From Streptomyces stelliscabiei (GTDB taxonomy: Bacteria; Actinomycetota; Actinomycetes; Streptomycetales; Streptomycetaceae), in assembly GCF_014873495.1 (NCBI RefSeq), contig NZ_JADBGF010000001.1:9610001-9674000 (forward strand): a stretch of DNA of 64,000 nt. Direction: 5' to 3'. This document shows positions 1 through 9,265 of this stretch, one piece after another. The notes beneath the pieces were generated by a model. It was not told the DNA's origin. It searched no databases and saw only the letters and a program-made list of their open reading frames with translations. The position numbers were made by a program, and so were the translations under genes. Position 1 is the stretch's first letter. The number at the start of each line of letters is the position of its first letter.

Positions 1-1
1 C

Positions 2-814
2 GGCATGCCGATCGGCGCGAACACGCTCGCCCTCTACTACAACAAGGAGGTGCTGAAGAAGGCGGGTGTCGACATCGCCTCGGTGAAGGACTGGAAGTCG
101 CTGACGGCGGCGCTGGCGAAGGTCGACAAGGCGGGGAAGAAGGGCATCACGTTCTCCGCGATCGGCACCGAGGAGGGCAGCTTCCAGTTCCTGCCGTGGT
201 TCTGGGGCTCGGGAGCACAGCTGACGGACGTCGGCTCGGCGCAGGCGGTGTCCGCGCTGACACTGTGGAAGAACTGGCTGGACAAGGGCTATGCCCCGAA
301 CTCGGTCATCAACAACACCCAGACGACCAGCTGGCAGGAGTTCGCGACGGGCGACTACGCGTTCGCGGAGAACGGCACCTGGCAGCTCGCCAACGCGAAG
401 AAGGCGGGCTTCGAGTACGGCGTCATTCCCGTCCCCGGTGCCTCCGGTGGCAATGCCGCCGCCCCCACCGGCGGCGAGTTCGTCACCCTCCCCGTCCAGG
501 GCGACACCGGCCGCTACGCCACCTCGCAGAAGCTTGTGACCTGCCTGACCGGCACGGACAACCTCCTCGCCACCGACACCACCCTTTCGTACGTGGCCCC
601 GACCGCCGAGGTGCAGGACAAGCAGGTGGCGGCGAACGCCGAGCTGAAGCCGTGGGTGGAGGCGGTCAAGGCGGCCAAGGGGCGCACCAGTGACGACCTG
701 GGCACCAAGTACCCCAAGATCTCCGAGCAGGTGTGGAAGGCCGTCCAGTCCGCGCTCAGCGGGTCCCAGTCGCCCGAGGACGCGCTGACCGCAGCCCAGG
801 CCGCGGTCAAGTGA
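2..814 (+). CDS. Sugar ABC transporter substrate-binding protein, C-terminal part (cut by window edge)
   Basis: C-terminal 270 residues of a family-1 extracellular solute-binding protein; the N-terminus with its expected signal peptide lies outside the window. Visible family marks are the segment reading YYNKEVLKKAGVD and aromatic-rich stretches such as LPWFWGSG, typical of binding proteins for oligosaccharides. It would capture a sugar outside the membrane and deliver it to the two permeases that follow. Its stop codon overlaps the GTG start of the first permease (GTGA), so the genes are co-transcribed. No ATPase is present here; Streptomyces importers of this class often share the MsiK ATPase encoded elsewhere (known for the class, not shown here). 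Confidence 0.9.
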   Translation, partial: GMPIGANTLALYYNKEVLKKAGVDIASVKDWKSLTAALAKVDKAGKKGITFSAIGTEEGSFQFLPWFWGSGAQLTDVGSAQAVSALTLWKNWLDKGYAPNSVINNTQTTSWQEFATGDYAFAENGTWQLANAKKAGFEYGVIPVPGASGGNAAAPTGGEFVTLPVQGDTGRYATSQKLVTCLTGTDNLLATDTTLSYVAPTAEVQDKQVAANAELKPWVEAVKAAKGRTSDDLGTKYPKISEQVWKAVQSALSGSQSPEDALTAAQAAVK

Positions 815-1749
815 CCGCGGTACAGCACCGGTTGACGAGCGTCACGACCCAGGTCCGGCGCCGTCGCCCGGTGTCCCCGCAGTGGACCGCCTGGGCCTTC
901 CTCACCCCGGTCACCCTCTACCTCGCCCTCTTCTACGCCTATCCGCTCTACCGCAACCTCGACCTGAGCCTGCGCGACTACACCGTGCGCTCCTTCGTCC
1001 AGGGCGACGCGCCGTTCACCGGCCTGGCGAACTACCGGACCGTCTTCGACGACCCGACCTTCGCGCCCGCTCTGCTGCACACCGTCGTCTTCACCGCCGT
1101 GTGCCTGTTCTTCCAGTACGCCCTCGGCCTCGCCCTCGCGGTCTTCTTCAACCAGCACTTCAAGCTCTCCGCCACCCTGCGGGCCCTGTTCCTCGTCCCC
1201 TGGCTGCTGCCGCTCATCGTGTCCGCCTCCACCTGGTCGTGGATGCTCAACAGCGACTCCGGCATCGTCAACACGGCGCTCGGTGTCGTGGGCATCGACC
1301 CCGTCAACTGGCTGACCTCACCCACCTGGTCGCTGACCTCGGTGATCATCGCCAACATCTGGATCGGCGTCCCCTTCAACCTGGTCGTCCTCCACAGCGG
1401 CCTCCAGTCCGTCCCGGCCGGACTGTACGAGGCCGCCGCCCTCGACGGGGCGAACGCCTGGCAGCGCTTCTGGCGGATCACCTTCCCCCTGCTGCGCCCG
1501 GTCTCCGCGATCACGCTGCTGCTCGGACTGGTCTACACGCTCAAGGTCTTCGACATCATCTGGATCATGACCAAGGGCGGCCCGGCGGACTCCTCCACCA
1601 CCTTCGCCACCTGGTCCTACCAGCTCGGCTTCGGCAGTCTCCTGCCCGCCTTCGGGCCCGGTGCGGCCGTCGGCAACCTGCTCGTCGTCGCCGCCCTGGT
1701 CTTCGGCCTGATCCATGTCCGGGTCCAGCGAAAGCAGGCACTGTCATGA
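811..1749 (+). CDS. Sugar ABC transporter permease (MalF-type)
   Basis: 312-residue inner-membrane permease. The GTG at 811 is chosen because it overlaps the preceding stop and gives a normal-length protein; an upstream in-frame ATG at 733 would run deep into the binding-protein gene. After a basic N-terminal tail there are about six hydrophobic segments. The cytoplasmic EAA loop reads EAAALDGANAWQRFWRITFP, the contact site for the ATPase. It forms a heterodimer channel with the next permease for the same sugar. The end overlaps the next start by 4 bases (ATGA). Confidence 0.92.
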   Translation: MTAVQHRLTSVTTQVRRRRPVSPQWTAWAFLTPVTLYLALFYAYPLYRNLDLSLRDYTVRSFVQGDAPFTGLANYRTVFDDPTFAPALLHTVVFTAVCLFFQYALGLALAVFFNQHFKLSATLRALFLVPWLLPLIVSASTWSWMLNSDSGIVNTALGVVGIDPVNWLTSPTWSLTSVIIANIWIGVPFNLVVLHSGLQSVPAGLYEAAALDGANAWQRFWRITFPLLRPVSAITLLLGLVYTLKVFDIIWIMTKGGPADSSTTFATWSYQLGFGSLLPAFGPGAAVGNLLVVAALVFGLIHVRVQRKQALS

Positions 1750-2561
1750 CGCGCCGCAGTCCATGGAAGACCCTCGTGGGGGTCGCGCTCACCGCGATCA
1801 TGCTGTTCCCGGTCTACTGGATGCTCAACGTGTCCTTCACCCGTGACCAGGACATGCGCAAGAGCCCACCCGACCTCTTCCCCGCCGACGGCACACTGGA
1901 CGGCTACCGCAAGGTGCTGGACGAGCAGTTGCCCTACCTCGGCACCAGCCTCGTCATCGGCCTCGGCACCGTCGTCCTGACCGTGGCCCTCGCCGCACCC
2001 GCCGGCTACGCGCTGGCCAAACTGCGCCCGCGCGGCGGCGGAGTGCTCGGCTTCGTGCTGCTGGCCGCCCAGATGATTCCCGGCATCATCATGGCGATGG
2101 GGTTCTACGCCATCTACCTCCAGCTCGGCCTGCTCCAGTCCGTCCCCGGACTGATCGTCGCCGACTCCACCCTGGCCGTCCCCTTCGCCGTCCTCATCTT
2201 CACCGCGTTCATGTCCGGCATCCCCGGCGAACTGCTCCAGGCCGCGCAGATGGACGGAGCCGGGCCGCTGCGCACCTTCCGGTCGATCGTGCTGCCCATG
2301 AGCCGCAACTCGGTCGTCACGGTCTCGCTGTTCGCGTTCCTGTGGTCGTGGTCCGACTTCGTCTTCGCCGCCACCCTGGCCAACGGCGGTACCCACGAGC
2401 CCATCACCCTCGGCATCTACCACTACATCGGCAACAACAACCAGGAGTGGAACGCCATCATGGCCACCGCCGTCCTGGCCTCCCTGCCCGCCGCCGTCAT
2501 CCTCGTCCTCGCCCAGCGCTACGTCGCCGCGGGCGTGACCGCCGGCGCCGTCAAGGACTGA
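1746..2561 (+). CDS. Sugar ABC transporter permease (MalG-type)
   Basis: 271-residue second permease of the importer. Hydrophobic segments span the protein and the EAA-type loop is visible around QAAQMDGAGPLRTFRSIVLP. The short form without a long N-terminal extension is typical of MalG/LacG homologues. Translational coupling through the ATGA overlap with the previous gene indicates stoichiometric production. It is followed after 50 bases by a glycosidase gene in the same direction, which suggests that the imported compound is an oligosaccharide hydrolysed inside the cell. Confidence 0.92.
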   Translation: MTRRSPWKTLVGVALTAIMLFPVYWMLNVSFTRDQDMRKSPPDLFPADGTLDGYRKVLDEQLPYLGTSLVIGLGTVVLTVALAAPAGYALAKLRPRGGGVLGFVLLAAQMIPGIIMAMGFYAIYLQLGLLQSVPGLIVADSTLAVPFAVLIFTAFMSGIPGELLQAAQMDGAGPLRTFRSIVLPMSRNSVVTVSLFAFLWSWSDFVFAATLANGGTHEPITLGIYHYIGNNNQEWNAIMATAVLASLPAAVILVLAQRYVAAGVTAGAVKD

Positions 2562-2611
2562 ACTCCCCCCTTCCCCCCCGCACTCCCGCTTCGAGAAACG
2601 AGTCGCCCTCC

Positions 2612-4411
2612 ATGACCGCCGCACGACCCGGCCCGTCCTTCTCCCTCGACGACATCCCGTTCAGCACCCACGGCTCCTGGTTCGACATCTCCCCGGTCCT
2701 GGCGGAGAAGACGTACGCCGATGACCTCCACCTGGTGTCGCACCAGAACGGCATGCACGCCGTCCTGCGGCTCGTGCCGCTCGACTCCGCCACGGGCGAG
2801 CGGGCCGAGACGCACGTGGAGGCGACACCGGGGCTGTTGAGCTGGTCCGGCGCGGGCGGCCGGGTCGATCTCGCCTACGAGTCGCCGGACACCGTACGGC
2901 TGCGCGGCCAGGGGTTCTCACTGCGCCTCTGCGCGGCGGCCCGCACACTGACCCCGTTCAGCGGCACCTACTTCTTCCACGACGCGGCCGCCGGGGCCCA
3001 TGTGTTCACGTCGTACGAGACCGGGCGCCGTTACCGCGTCACCGTGCTCGGCGGCACGGTCGCCGACGTGTCCGGCGGGCAGGCCCTCGGGAGCGCGGAC
3101 CGGGGCCTCACCCTCACTGCCGGCCCGGACGGCCACTGGGAGGTCGCGGTCGAGGAACTCGACACGGCCCGCCGCCCGTTCGCGTCGACGGCGGCCTTCG
3201 GCGAGGTCGTCGAGGCGGCGCGGGACGCCTTCGCGGAGTTCGTCGACGCGGTGGCTCCCTGGCGTACGTCCGCCACTCCGGCCGCCGAACTCGCCGCCTA
3301 CGTCGTGTGGTCGGCGACGGTCCGTCCGGCGGGGCTGGTCACCCGGCCCGCCGTGCTGATGTCCAAGCACTGGATGGACAAGGTCTGGAGCTGGGACCAC
3401 TGCTTCAACGCCCTAGCCCTGGCCCCCGGCCTGCCAGGCCTTGCCCTGGACCAGTTCCACCTGCCCTTCGACCACCAGGACGAGACCGGCGCCCTGCCCG
3501 ACTCGGTCACCCACTCCGAGGTCCTCCACAACTTCGTCAAACCCCCCATCCACGGCTGGACCCACGCCCGGCTGCGCCGTCGGCTGAGCACGCCCCAGGA
3601 CCCGGCCGAACTGGCCGAGACCTATGACCGGCTGGAACGCTGGACGACGTTCTGGCTCACCGCACGCCGCGCCCCCGGCGCCGCGCTGCCCCATTACCAG
3701 CACGGCAACGACAGCGGCTGGGACAACGCCACCACCTTCGACCCCGAACGCGTGGTCGTCACCGCCGACCTGGCCGCCTTCCTCGTCCTTCAGCTGCACG
3801 AACTGGCCGAACTGGCAACGCGGTTGGACCGACCGGACGACGCCCGCCGATGGACGCTGGCCGCCGACACGACCCGCACGGCGATGCTCGACCACCTCTG
3901 GACCGGCGACCGGTTCGTCACCCAGGGGGTCGCGAGCGGTGAGACCTGGCACAGCTCCAGCCTTCTCGACCTGATGCCCCTCGTGCTGGGCGAGCATCTG
4001 CCGCCCGCCGTCAGCCGCGCCCTGGCCGACCGCGTCGCGGCCCATCTGACCCCGTACGGCCTGGCCACCGAACTCCCGACCTCACCCCACTATCTCCCCG
4101 ACGGCTACTGGCGCGGCCCGATCTGGGCCCCCGCCACCGTCCTCATCGAGGACGGCCTGCGCCGCGCCGGCCACCACCACCTCGCGGACGAGATCAGCGC
4201 CCGCTTCCGCACCCTGTGCGAAACCCACGGCTTCGCCGAGAACTTCGACGCCCTCACCGGCACGGGCCTGCGCGACCGCGCCTACACCTGGACAGCGAGC
4301 AGCTACCTCCTCCTCGCCGAGGCCCATGCGACCCACGGGACCCGCGAGACGCCGGCCACCGCCGACGCCGAGGCCGCCCACGTACCGCTCCACCAGGTCA
4401 CGCCGGGATGA
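2612..4411 (+). CDS. MGH1/GH63-like glycoside hydrolase (cytoplasmic)
   Basis: 599 residues, no signal peptide. The N-terminal third is beta-rich; the rest is an (alpha/alpha)6-barrel type region. Recognisable blocks are SKHWMDKVWSWDHCFNALA near residue 250, NDSGWDNAT near 366 and YWRGPIWAPATVLIEDG near the C-terminus, which match the MGH1/GH63-like group (alpha-glucosidase, mannosylglycerate hydrolase and debranching-type enzymes). The catalytic acids are probably Asp in WDHC and an acidic residue near the C-terminus, by family analogy. Placement directly behind the sugar importer suggests it hydrolyses the imported sugar. Exact specificity cannot be assigned. Start chosen at 2612 after the short intergenic gap. 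Its 3' end overlaps the convergent next gene by 14 bases. Confidence 0.82.
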   Translation: MTAARPGPSFSLDDIPFSTHGSWFDISPVLAEKTYADDLHLVSHQNGMHAVLRLVPLDSATGERAETHVEATPGLLSWSGAGGRVDLAYESPDTVRLRGQGFSLRLCAAARTLTPFSGTYFFHDAAAGAHVFTSYETGRRYRVTVLGGTVADVSGGQALGSADRGLTLTAGPDGHWEVAVEELDTARRPFASTAAFGEVVEAARDAFAEFVDAVAPWRTSATPAAELAAYVVWSATVRPAGLVTRPAVLMSKHWMDKVWSWDHCFNALALAPGLPGLALDQFHLPFDHQDETGALPDSVTHSEVLHNFVKPPIHGWTHARLRRRLSTPQDPAELAETYDRLERWTTFWLTARRAPGAALPHYQHGNDSGWDNATTFDPERVVVTADLAAFLVLQLHELAELATRLDRPDDARRWTLAADTTRTAMLDHLWTGDRFVTQGVASGETWHSSSLLDLMPLVLGEHLPPAVSRALADRVAAHLTPYGLATELPTSPHYLPDGYWRGPIWAPATVLIEDGLRRAGHHHLADEISARFRTLCETHGFAENFDALTGTGLRDRAYTWTASSYLLLAEAHATHGTRETPATADAEAAHVPLHQVTPG

Positions 4412-4784
4412 AATCCGGCCACCAGGGCGGGACGTTCCCCGGGCACACGGGGTCGGGGTAGCCGTCCGGCATGCCGAGCCAGGTCACGAGGAACCAGCCG
4501 GACACCAGGGCGAGGACGACCCCCACGGCCAGGGCAGCACCGGGACGGCGCCGGCCGAGGGTGCCGTACAGGACGGTCCACGCGGCCGCGGCCGCGATCC
4601 ACACGAAGGGGGCGAGGAGCAACAGCGTCATGGCGTCGGCGGCACCGCTGCCGACGTCACAGGCGGCCCAGGCCCGCCCGATGACGGTCAGGGACACCAC
4701 CGCGGTCAGTCCACCGAAGAGAACGCCGTACACCATGCCCCTGAACCAGGGCCTCGGAGGGCTCGTCGGCCCCGCTTCCGTCAC
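4398..4784 (-). CDS. Small integral membrane protein of unknown function
   Basis: 128 residues with three clear hydrophobic segments (about residues 17-40, 52-74 and 83-103) separated by short loops. The last part ends in a Pro/Trp-rich tail containing CPGNVPPWWPDF. It resembles small Streptomyces-type membrane proteins, but I do not recognise a named family. It is convergent with the glycosidase gene and overlaps its end by 14 bases. No operon partner. Confidence 0.6.
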   Translation of the reverse strand: MTEAGPTSPPRPWFRGMVYGVLFGGLTAVVSLTVIGRAWAACDVGSGAADAMTLLLLAPFVWIAAAAAWTVLYGTLGRRRPGAALAVGVVLALVSGWFLVTWLGMPDGYPDPVCPGNVPPWWPDFIPA

Positions 4785-5108
4785 CGTTCACCTCTCGCCG
4801 CGCGGACGAGGAGCGTAGCAACGAGACGCGGGTGCTTCGCGACCCACTGGCGCCTAGGGGACCGTCCGCGAGACCGCCGGCGACGACGGCGCCTCGATCG
4901 GTCACCTGACCTCGGCGGGGGCTTACGGGAACCGACCCGCACCGGCCGCTTCTATCAGCACGGCGTCTGACGGTCCGTGCGCCGCGGGCCGATACTCCCA
5001 CCCGGTGAGGGTTTGGTAAGGCTGCCCTTATATTGTGTGATCGATGCCCCCGGATGCCGCAGCCGCGCACCGGGGGCGCGATCTGCCCGCCGCAAGACAG
5101 GACCGACC
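4785..5108. other. Intergenic region (324 bp) between divergent genes, holding an iron-box candidate
   Basis: No open frame here looks like a gene. The right half contains the DtxR/DmdR-type palindrome described separately (5012-5030) and an AT-richer patch (TATATT at 5029-5034) that could be a -10 element for the binding-protein gene. The left part should carry the promoter of the small membrane protein on the minus strand; no clear element is visible there. Confidence 0.5.
5012..5030. promoter_or_regulatory. Candidate DmdR/DtxR iron box
   Basis: The 19-mer TTTGGTAAGGCTGCCCTTA matches the classical DtxR-family box TWAGGTWAGSCTWACCTWA at 16 of 19 positions by my hand count. It overlaps a possible -10 hexamer and lies about 80 bases upstream of the binding-protein start, a suitable place for iron-dependent repression. 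In Streptomyces such boxes are bound by DmdR1 (established knowledge). That this one is functional is inference. Confidence 0.6.
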
Positions 5109-6632
5109 ATGCGCACCACTTCCCGCCGTCTTCTGGCGGCCCTCGCCCTCACCCCGGTGCTCTCCGGCTGCTTCGCCGCCGGGGAGGACGGCTCGGGCGC
5201 GAGCGGGGAGTCGGGAGCGGGCGGGCGCCTGCGGATCGCCCTCGCGGTGCCGCCGGTGCAGGCCCTGTCGCCGTACAGCAACGACGCCACCGTGCTCAGC
5301 AAGCTCTCCGTGGCCGAAGGCCTCACCGCCCTGGACGAGAACGGCGCCGTCGCGCCCGCCCTGGCGAAGTCCTGGACACGGAAGAACGACACGACCTGGG
5401 TCTTCCAGCTGCGCAAGGCCACCTTCCAGGACGGCACCGACGTCACCGCCGAGTCCGTCGTCGACGCGCTCGACCACGCGAACAGGGCCACGACCAAGCC
5501 GCGCGTCCTCAGCGACGTCACGCTGACCGCCGTGGCGGACGACGCCGACACCGTCACGCTCACCACCAGGACCGCCGACCCGGTCCTCCCGCTGCGGCTC
5601 GCCAGCCCCGCCCTCGGCATCCTCGCCGAGAAGGCGTACGCCGACGACGGCACCGTCAGCCCCGTCGGCACCGGCACCGGCCCGTTCAAAATCACCAGGC
5701 TGACCGGAAAGACGAAGGCCACCCTCGACCGTTACGACGGCTACTGGGGCGGCAGGGCCAAAACCTCGGGCATCGACGTCAGCTGGATCGCCGACGGCAC
5801 CGCCCGCGCCAACGCCCTGCGCGGCGGCGACGTGGACATCGCCGAATGGATCCCCACCGCCCAGGCGAAGCTCCTCGACGAGACCACCCGCCACGAAGTG
5901 CCGTCCGTGCGCACGGACAGCCTGATCCTCAACACCGGCGGCGGCCTCCTCGCCGACACGGGCCTGCGCGCCGCCGCCCGTGCGGCCGTGGACGGCGGTG
6001 TCCTCGTCGAATCCGTCTTCGGCGGATACGCCGACCCCGCGCAGGGGCTGTTCGGCCCGGCCGTCCCCTGGGCCGCCGACGAGCGGGTCGAGGTGACCGG
6101 CCGGGCGAAGGCCGCGACCACCGCCGAGGTCAAGACGGAGACGAAGGGCAGGACCCTGCGTCTGGCCACGTACACCAACCGCGCCGAACTCCCCGAGGCC
6201 GCCTCCGTCCTGCAGCAGCAGCTGGAGAAGGCCGGATTCACCGTGAAGCAGGACGTACGCGAGTACACGCAGATGGAGGCCGACCTGCTGGCCGGCAGGT
6301 ACGACGCCCTCGTCTTCTCCCGGGTCACGCTCCTCGACACCGGCGACGCGGTGGCCTACCTCGCCAGCGACTTCACCGGTGACGGCGTCTACAACATCGC
6401 GGGCCTGAAGGACGCCGAGGTCGACGCGGCCGTCAAGTCCGCCGCGGCGGAAGGCGACACGGCGGAGCGGCAGAAGAAGATCATGCGGGCCGAGGCGGAG
6501 ATCCTGCGCACCGACGCCGTCGTCCCCCTCGTCCACGAGAAGGTCGTGCAGGGCATCTCCGACGACGTCGAGGGCGTCCTGCTCGACCCCCGCGAACGCT
6601 CCCTCGTCGACGTCGACACCCACCTGAAGTAG
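5109..6632 (+). CDS. Family-5 ABC substrate-binding lipoprotein (peptide/nickel/metallophore type)
   Basis: 507 residues. A basic N-terminus and hydrophobic segment end in a lipobox LSGC with the lipidated Cys at residue 21, so the mature protein is anchored outside the membrane. The remainder follows the SBP_bac_5 plan, with blocks such as LAKSWTRKNDTTWVFQLRK, GTGPFKI and DVDIAEWIPT. Family members bind peptides, nickel, or metal complexes such as staphylopine (CntA). The fused permease starts 6 bases after the stop, forming an operon. The upstream iron box suggests iron repression and hence a metallophore or iron-related ligand, although peptide transport cannot be excluded. Confidence 0.85.
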   Translation: MRTTSRRLLAALALTPVLSGCFAAGEDGSGASGESGAGGRLRIALAVPPVQALSPYSNDATVLSKLSVAEGLTALDENGAVAPALAKSWTRKNDTTWVFQLRKATFQDGTDVTAESVVDALDHANRATTKPRVLSDVTLTAVADDADTVTLTTRTADPVLPLRLASPALGILAEKAYADDGTVSPVGTGTGPFKITRLTGKTKATLDRYDGYWGGRAKTSGIDVSWIADGTARANALRGGDVDIAEWIPTAQAKLLDETTRHEVPSVRTDSLILNTGGGLLADTGLRAAARAAVDGGVLVESVFGGYADPAQGLFGPAVPWAADERVEVTGRAKAATTAEVKTETKGRTLRLATYTNRAELPEAASVLQQQLEKAGFTVKQDVREYTQMEADLLAGRYDALVFSRVTLLDTGDAVAYLASDFTGDGVYNIAGLKDAEVDAAVKSAAAEGDTAERQKKIMRAEAEILRTDAVVPLVHEKVVQGISDDVEGVLLDPRERSLVDVDTHLK

Positions 6633-6638
6633 CACCGG

Positions 6639-8417
6639 ATGAGCACCACGTCGCCGGCCGGCGGCCAGGGCCTCCCCACCCGGTGGCGCGCGGGGGCCGG
6701 CCGGCTCACGGCGGGAGTCGCGCTGCTGGCCGCCGTCGCCTTCCTGCCCTGGCTGTCCGGTGTCGACCCCGCCCTGACCGTCCTGCGCGCCCGCTCCGCC
6801 GACCAGGACCCGACCCCGGCCCAGTTGAGCGCCGTACGCGAGCAACTCGGTCTGGACGAGGGGCCGTCCGCGCACCTGGCCCGATGGGCGGCCGGACTGG
6901 CGCGCGGGGACGCGGGCGTCTCCTGGGTGTCGGGTGACCCGGTGCTGCCGCAGGTGACGACCGCCCTCGCGGTCTCCGTCACGCTCATGCTCGGCGCGCT
7001 GGCGGTCACCGTCGTGGTGGCCGCGCTGGTCTGTGCCCGCACCCTGCGCCTCGGGGCGCGGCGAAGGCTGCGGCGAAAGCGCGCGGGCATCGGCGCCGCC
7101 GTCCTCGCCGCGCTGCCCAAGTTCCTGCTCGCCTCACTGCTGGCGACGGTGTGCGGGGTGTGGCTGGGCTGGTTCCCCTCGCAGGGGTGGGAGGGCCCGC
7201 GGTCGATGGTGCTGCCCGCCCTCGCCCTCGGCGTGCCCTCGGGGGCGATGATCGGCGGCCTGCTCGACCAGTCCCTGCCCGCGGCCTTCAACGAGCCGTG
7301 GGCACGCACCTGGCGCGCCTTCGGACATCGCGGCGGCCGCATCGCGCGCACCGCGCTGCGCCGCGCCCTGGCCGGGGTGCTCCCCCAACTCCTGCCGACC
7401 GTCGTCGCCCTGGTCGGCGGCGCGGTGGCGGTGGAGAAGATCTTCGACATCCCGGGCCTCGGCCGTCTCTCGCTGGACGCGGCCGTCGCCCAGGACCTGC
7501 CGCCGCTGCAGACCGCGACGCTGGCCCTGGTCCTGCTCGGCGTCTGCGCCGGCTTCCTGGTCCGGGCGGTGCGCCACGCCCTGCTCGGCCCGGCCCTGCG
7601 GGACGGCGCCCTGCCCGCCCTGCACCCGCCTGCGCTCTCCCGGACACGGTCGCTGCCCTGGGTCGTCGGATGCTGTGCGCTCGCCCTGCTCGCCCTGGTG
7701 GTGTCCGGCCTCCTGCGCGACCCCTTGCACGTGGAGACGACGGCCCGGCTGCTGCCCCCGTCCTTGGCGCATCCCCTCGGCACCGACGCGCTCGGCCGGG
7801 ATCTGCTCGCCAGGCTGGGCCACGGGGCCGTGCGCACGATCGGCGCGGCCCTCGCCGTGACCGTCGTCAGCGCCCTCGTCGGCCTGGTCATCGGGACGGC
7901 GACCCAGGTGGGGGCGGGGCTGACCGACATCGTGTCGACGCTGCCGGCCGTCCTCGCCGGCCTCCTGACGACCGCGGTGACCGGGCCGTCGGTCTGGGGC
8001 GCCGCGTGCGCGGTGTGCCTGGTGGCCTGGACGCCGTACGCCGCGCAGGCGGCCGCTCTGCTCGAACAGGAACGGACCAGCGGCCACCTGCTGGCGTCGG
8101 TCTCCTTCGGCGCGGGCCCCTCCTACCTCCTGCGCCACCATCTGCTGCCCGCGGTCCTGCCCGCACTGGTGCGCAACGCCCTGCTGCGCCTGCCCACCAC
8201 GGTCCTCGTCCTGGCCTCTCTCGGCTTCCTCGGCCTGGGCGAACAGCCGCCCACGCCGGAGTGGGGCCGTCTGCTCTCGGAGAACCAGCCCTACGTGGAG
8301 CTGGCCCCCTGGACCGTCCTGGGCCCGGCCGCCGCCCTCGTCCTCCTCTCGGTCCTGTCCGTCTCCGCGACGGCATGGACCCGTACCCCGCCCGGGACGG
8401 CACCCGTCGCCACCTGA
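6639..8417 (+). CDS. Fused DppB-DppC-type ABC permease
   Basis: 592 residues, about twice a normal DppB or DppC permease. The N-terminal half (about 1-310) resembles DppB, with LREQLGLD-like spacing and a permease loop followed by VEKIFDIPGLGRL. The C-terminal half (about 330-592) resembles DppC, with HPLGTDALGRDLLARL and LPTTVLVLASLGFLGLG. Both halves keep several hydrophobic segments, so one chain could form the whole channel. No ATPase gene follows: the next gene is on the other strand, so the energising subunits must come from elsewhere or the system is incomplete. It is co-transcribed with the lipoprotein gene. Confidence 0.85.
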   Translation: MSTTSPAGGQGLPTRWRAGAGRLTAGVALLAAVAFLPWLSGVDPALTVLRARSADQDPTPAQLSAVREQLGLDEGPSAHLARWAAGLARGDAGVSWVSGDPVLPQVTTALAVSVTLMLGALAVTVVVAALVCARTLRLGARRRLRRKRAGIGAAVLAALPKFLLASLLATVCGVWLGWFPSQGWEGPRSMVLPALALGVPSGAMIGGLLDQSLPAAFNEPWARTWRAFGHRGGRIARTALRRALAGVLPQLLPTVVALVGGAVAVEKIFDIPGLGRLSLDAAVAQDLPPLQTATLALVLLGVCAGFLVRAVRHALLGPALRDGALPALHPPALSRTRSLPWVVGCCALALLALVVSGLLRDPLHVETTARLLPPSLAHPLGTDALGRDLLARLGHGAVRTIGAALAVTVVSALVGLVIGTATQVGAGLTDIVSTLPAVLAGLLTTAVTGPSVWGAACAVCLVAWTPYAAQAAALLEQERTSGHLLASVSFGAGPSYLLRHHLLPAVLPALVRNALLRLPTTVLVLASLGFLGLGEQPPTPEWGRLLSENQPYVELAPWTVLGPAAALVLLSVLSVSATAWTRTPPGTAPVAT

Positions 8418-8449
8418 CGGGGGCCACGGGCGGGTGAGGCCGGGCGGTG

Positions 8450-9265
8450 TCAGCGCTTGCGCGCCACCGCCCCCAACTGGGGTACGACCACGGGCTCGTC
8501 GCCGGGATCGGGGCGCCACCGGGAGCAGGAGACGAGGCCCGGTTCCAGGAGGGCGAGGCCGTCGAAGTACCGGCCTACCTCGGCGGCGGAGCGCGCGGTG
8601 ACCGGCGGCTCGGCGTTGGCGTTCCAGAACTCCATCGCGGCCGCCTGGAGTTCGCCGCCGAGTTCGGGCTCGGTGGTGGGGTGGGTCAGTACGAGGAAGC
8701 TGCCGGGGGCGAGCGGCTCCAGCAGCCGGCGCGCGATGGCCCGCGCCTCGGTGTCGTCGAGGACGAAGTTGAGGATGCCGAGGAGCATCAGGGCCACGGG
8801 CTCGGCGAGGTCGAGCGTCCGGCCGGCGATGCGCAGGATGGTGTCCGGGTCGTGCGCGTCGGCGTCGATGTAGACGACGGCGCCCTCGTCGGTGCTGGTC
8901 AGCCGGGTGCGGGCGGCCGCGAGGACGACCGGGTCGTGGTCGACGTACACGATCCTCGACGCGGGCGCGACGCGCTGGGCGATCTCGTGGGTGTTCTCCA
9001 GGGCGGGCAGGCCGGAGCCGATGTCGAGGAACTGGCGTATCCCGTGCTCCTCGGCGAGATGGCGCACGGCGCGGGAGAGGAACCGACGGTCGGCGGACGC
9101 GATGTCACGGATGACGGGGATCATGCCCGCGACGTGATCACCGACCTGCCGGTCGACCGGGTGGTTGTCCGTGCCGCCCTGCCAGTAGTTCCAGACACGG
9201 GCGTTGTGCGCGGTCGCGGTGTCGGGCTGCCTCGGCGGGGTCGTGTCGGCCTGGCTCTCGCTCAC
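8450..9265 (-). CDS. SAM-dependent methyltransferase, DUF574 (Methyltransf_19) family
   Basis: 271 residues from the GTG at 9265, preceded by AGAGAGG at a good distance; a GTG 18 bases upstream is possible. The N-terminal motif ARVWNYWQGGTDNHPVD and the SAM-binding block FLDIGSGLPALENTHEIAQ are diagnostic of this actinobacterial family, which is highly expanded in Streptomyces. The acidic segment VYVDHDPVVLAAAR would contact the SAM ribose. Substrates of the family are unknown. It stands alone between convergent and divergent neighbours. Confidence 0.88.
   Translation of the reverse strand: MSESQADTTPPRQPDTATAHNARVWNYWQGGTDNHPVDRQVGDHVAGMIPVIRDIASADRRFLSRAVRHLAEEHGIRQFLDIGSGLPALENTHEIAQRVAPASRIVYVDHDPVVLAAARTRLTSTDEGAVVYIDADAHDPDTILRIAGRTLDLAEPVALMLLGILNFVLDDTEARAIARRLLEPLAPGSFLVLTHPTTEPELGGELQAAAMEFWNANAEPPVTARSAAEVGRYFDGLALLEPGLVSCSRWRPDPGDEPVVVPQLGAVARKR

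Noticed and set aside
5028..6875. A 615-codon minus-strand open frame opposite the binding protein
   Set aside because: Low-complexity Gly/Asp/Val sequence typical of antisense frames in GC-rich genes; the plus-strand lipoprotein is well supported.
5012..8417. Calling the family-5 system a nickel importer (nikABC)
   Set aside because: No Nur-type box was seen; the visible site is iron-box-like and the ATPase genes are missing.
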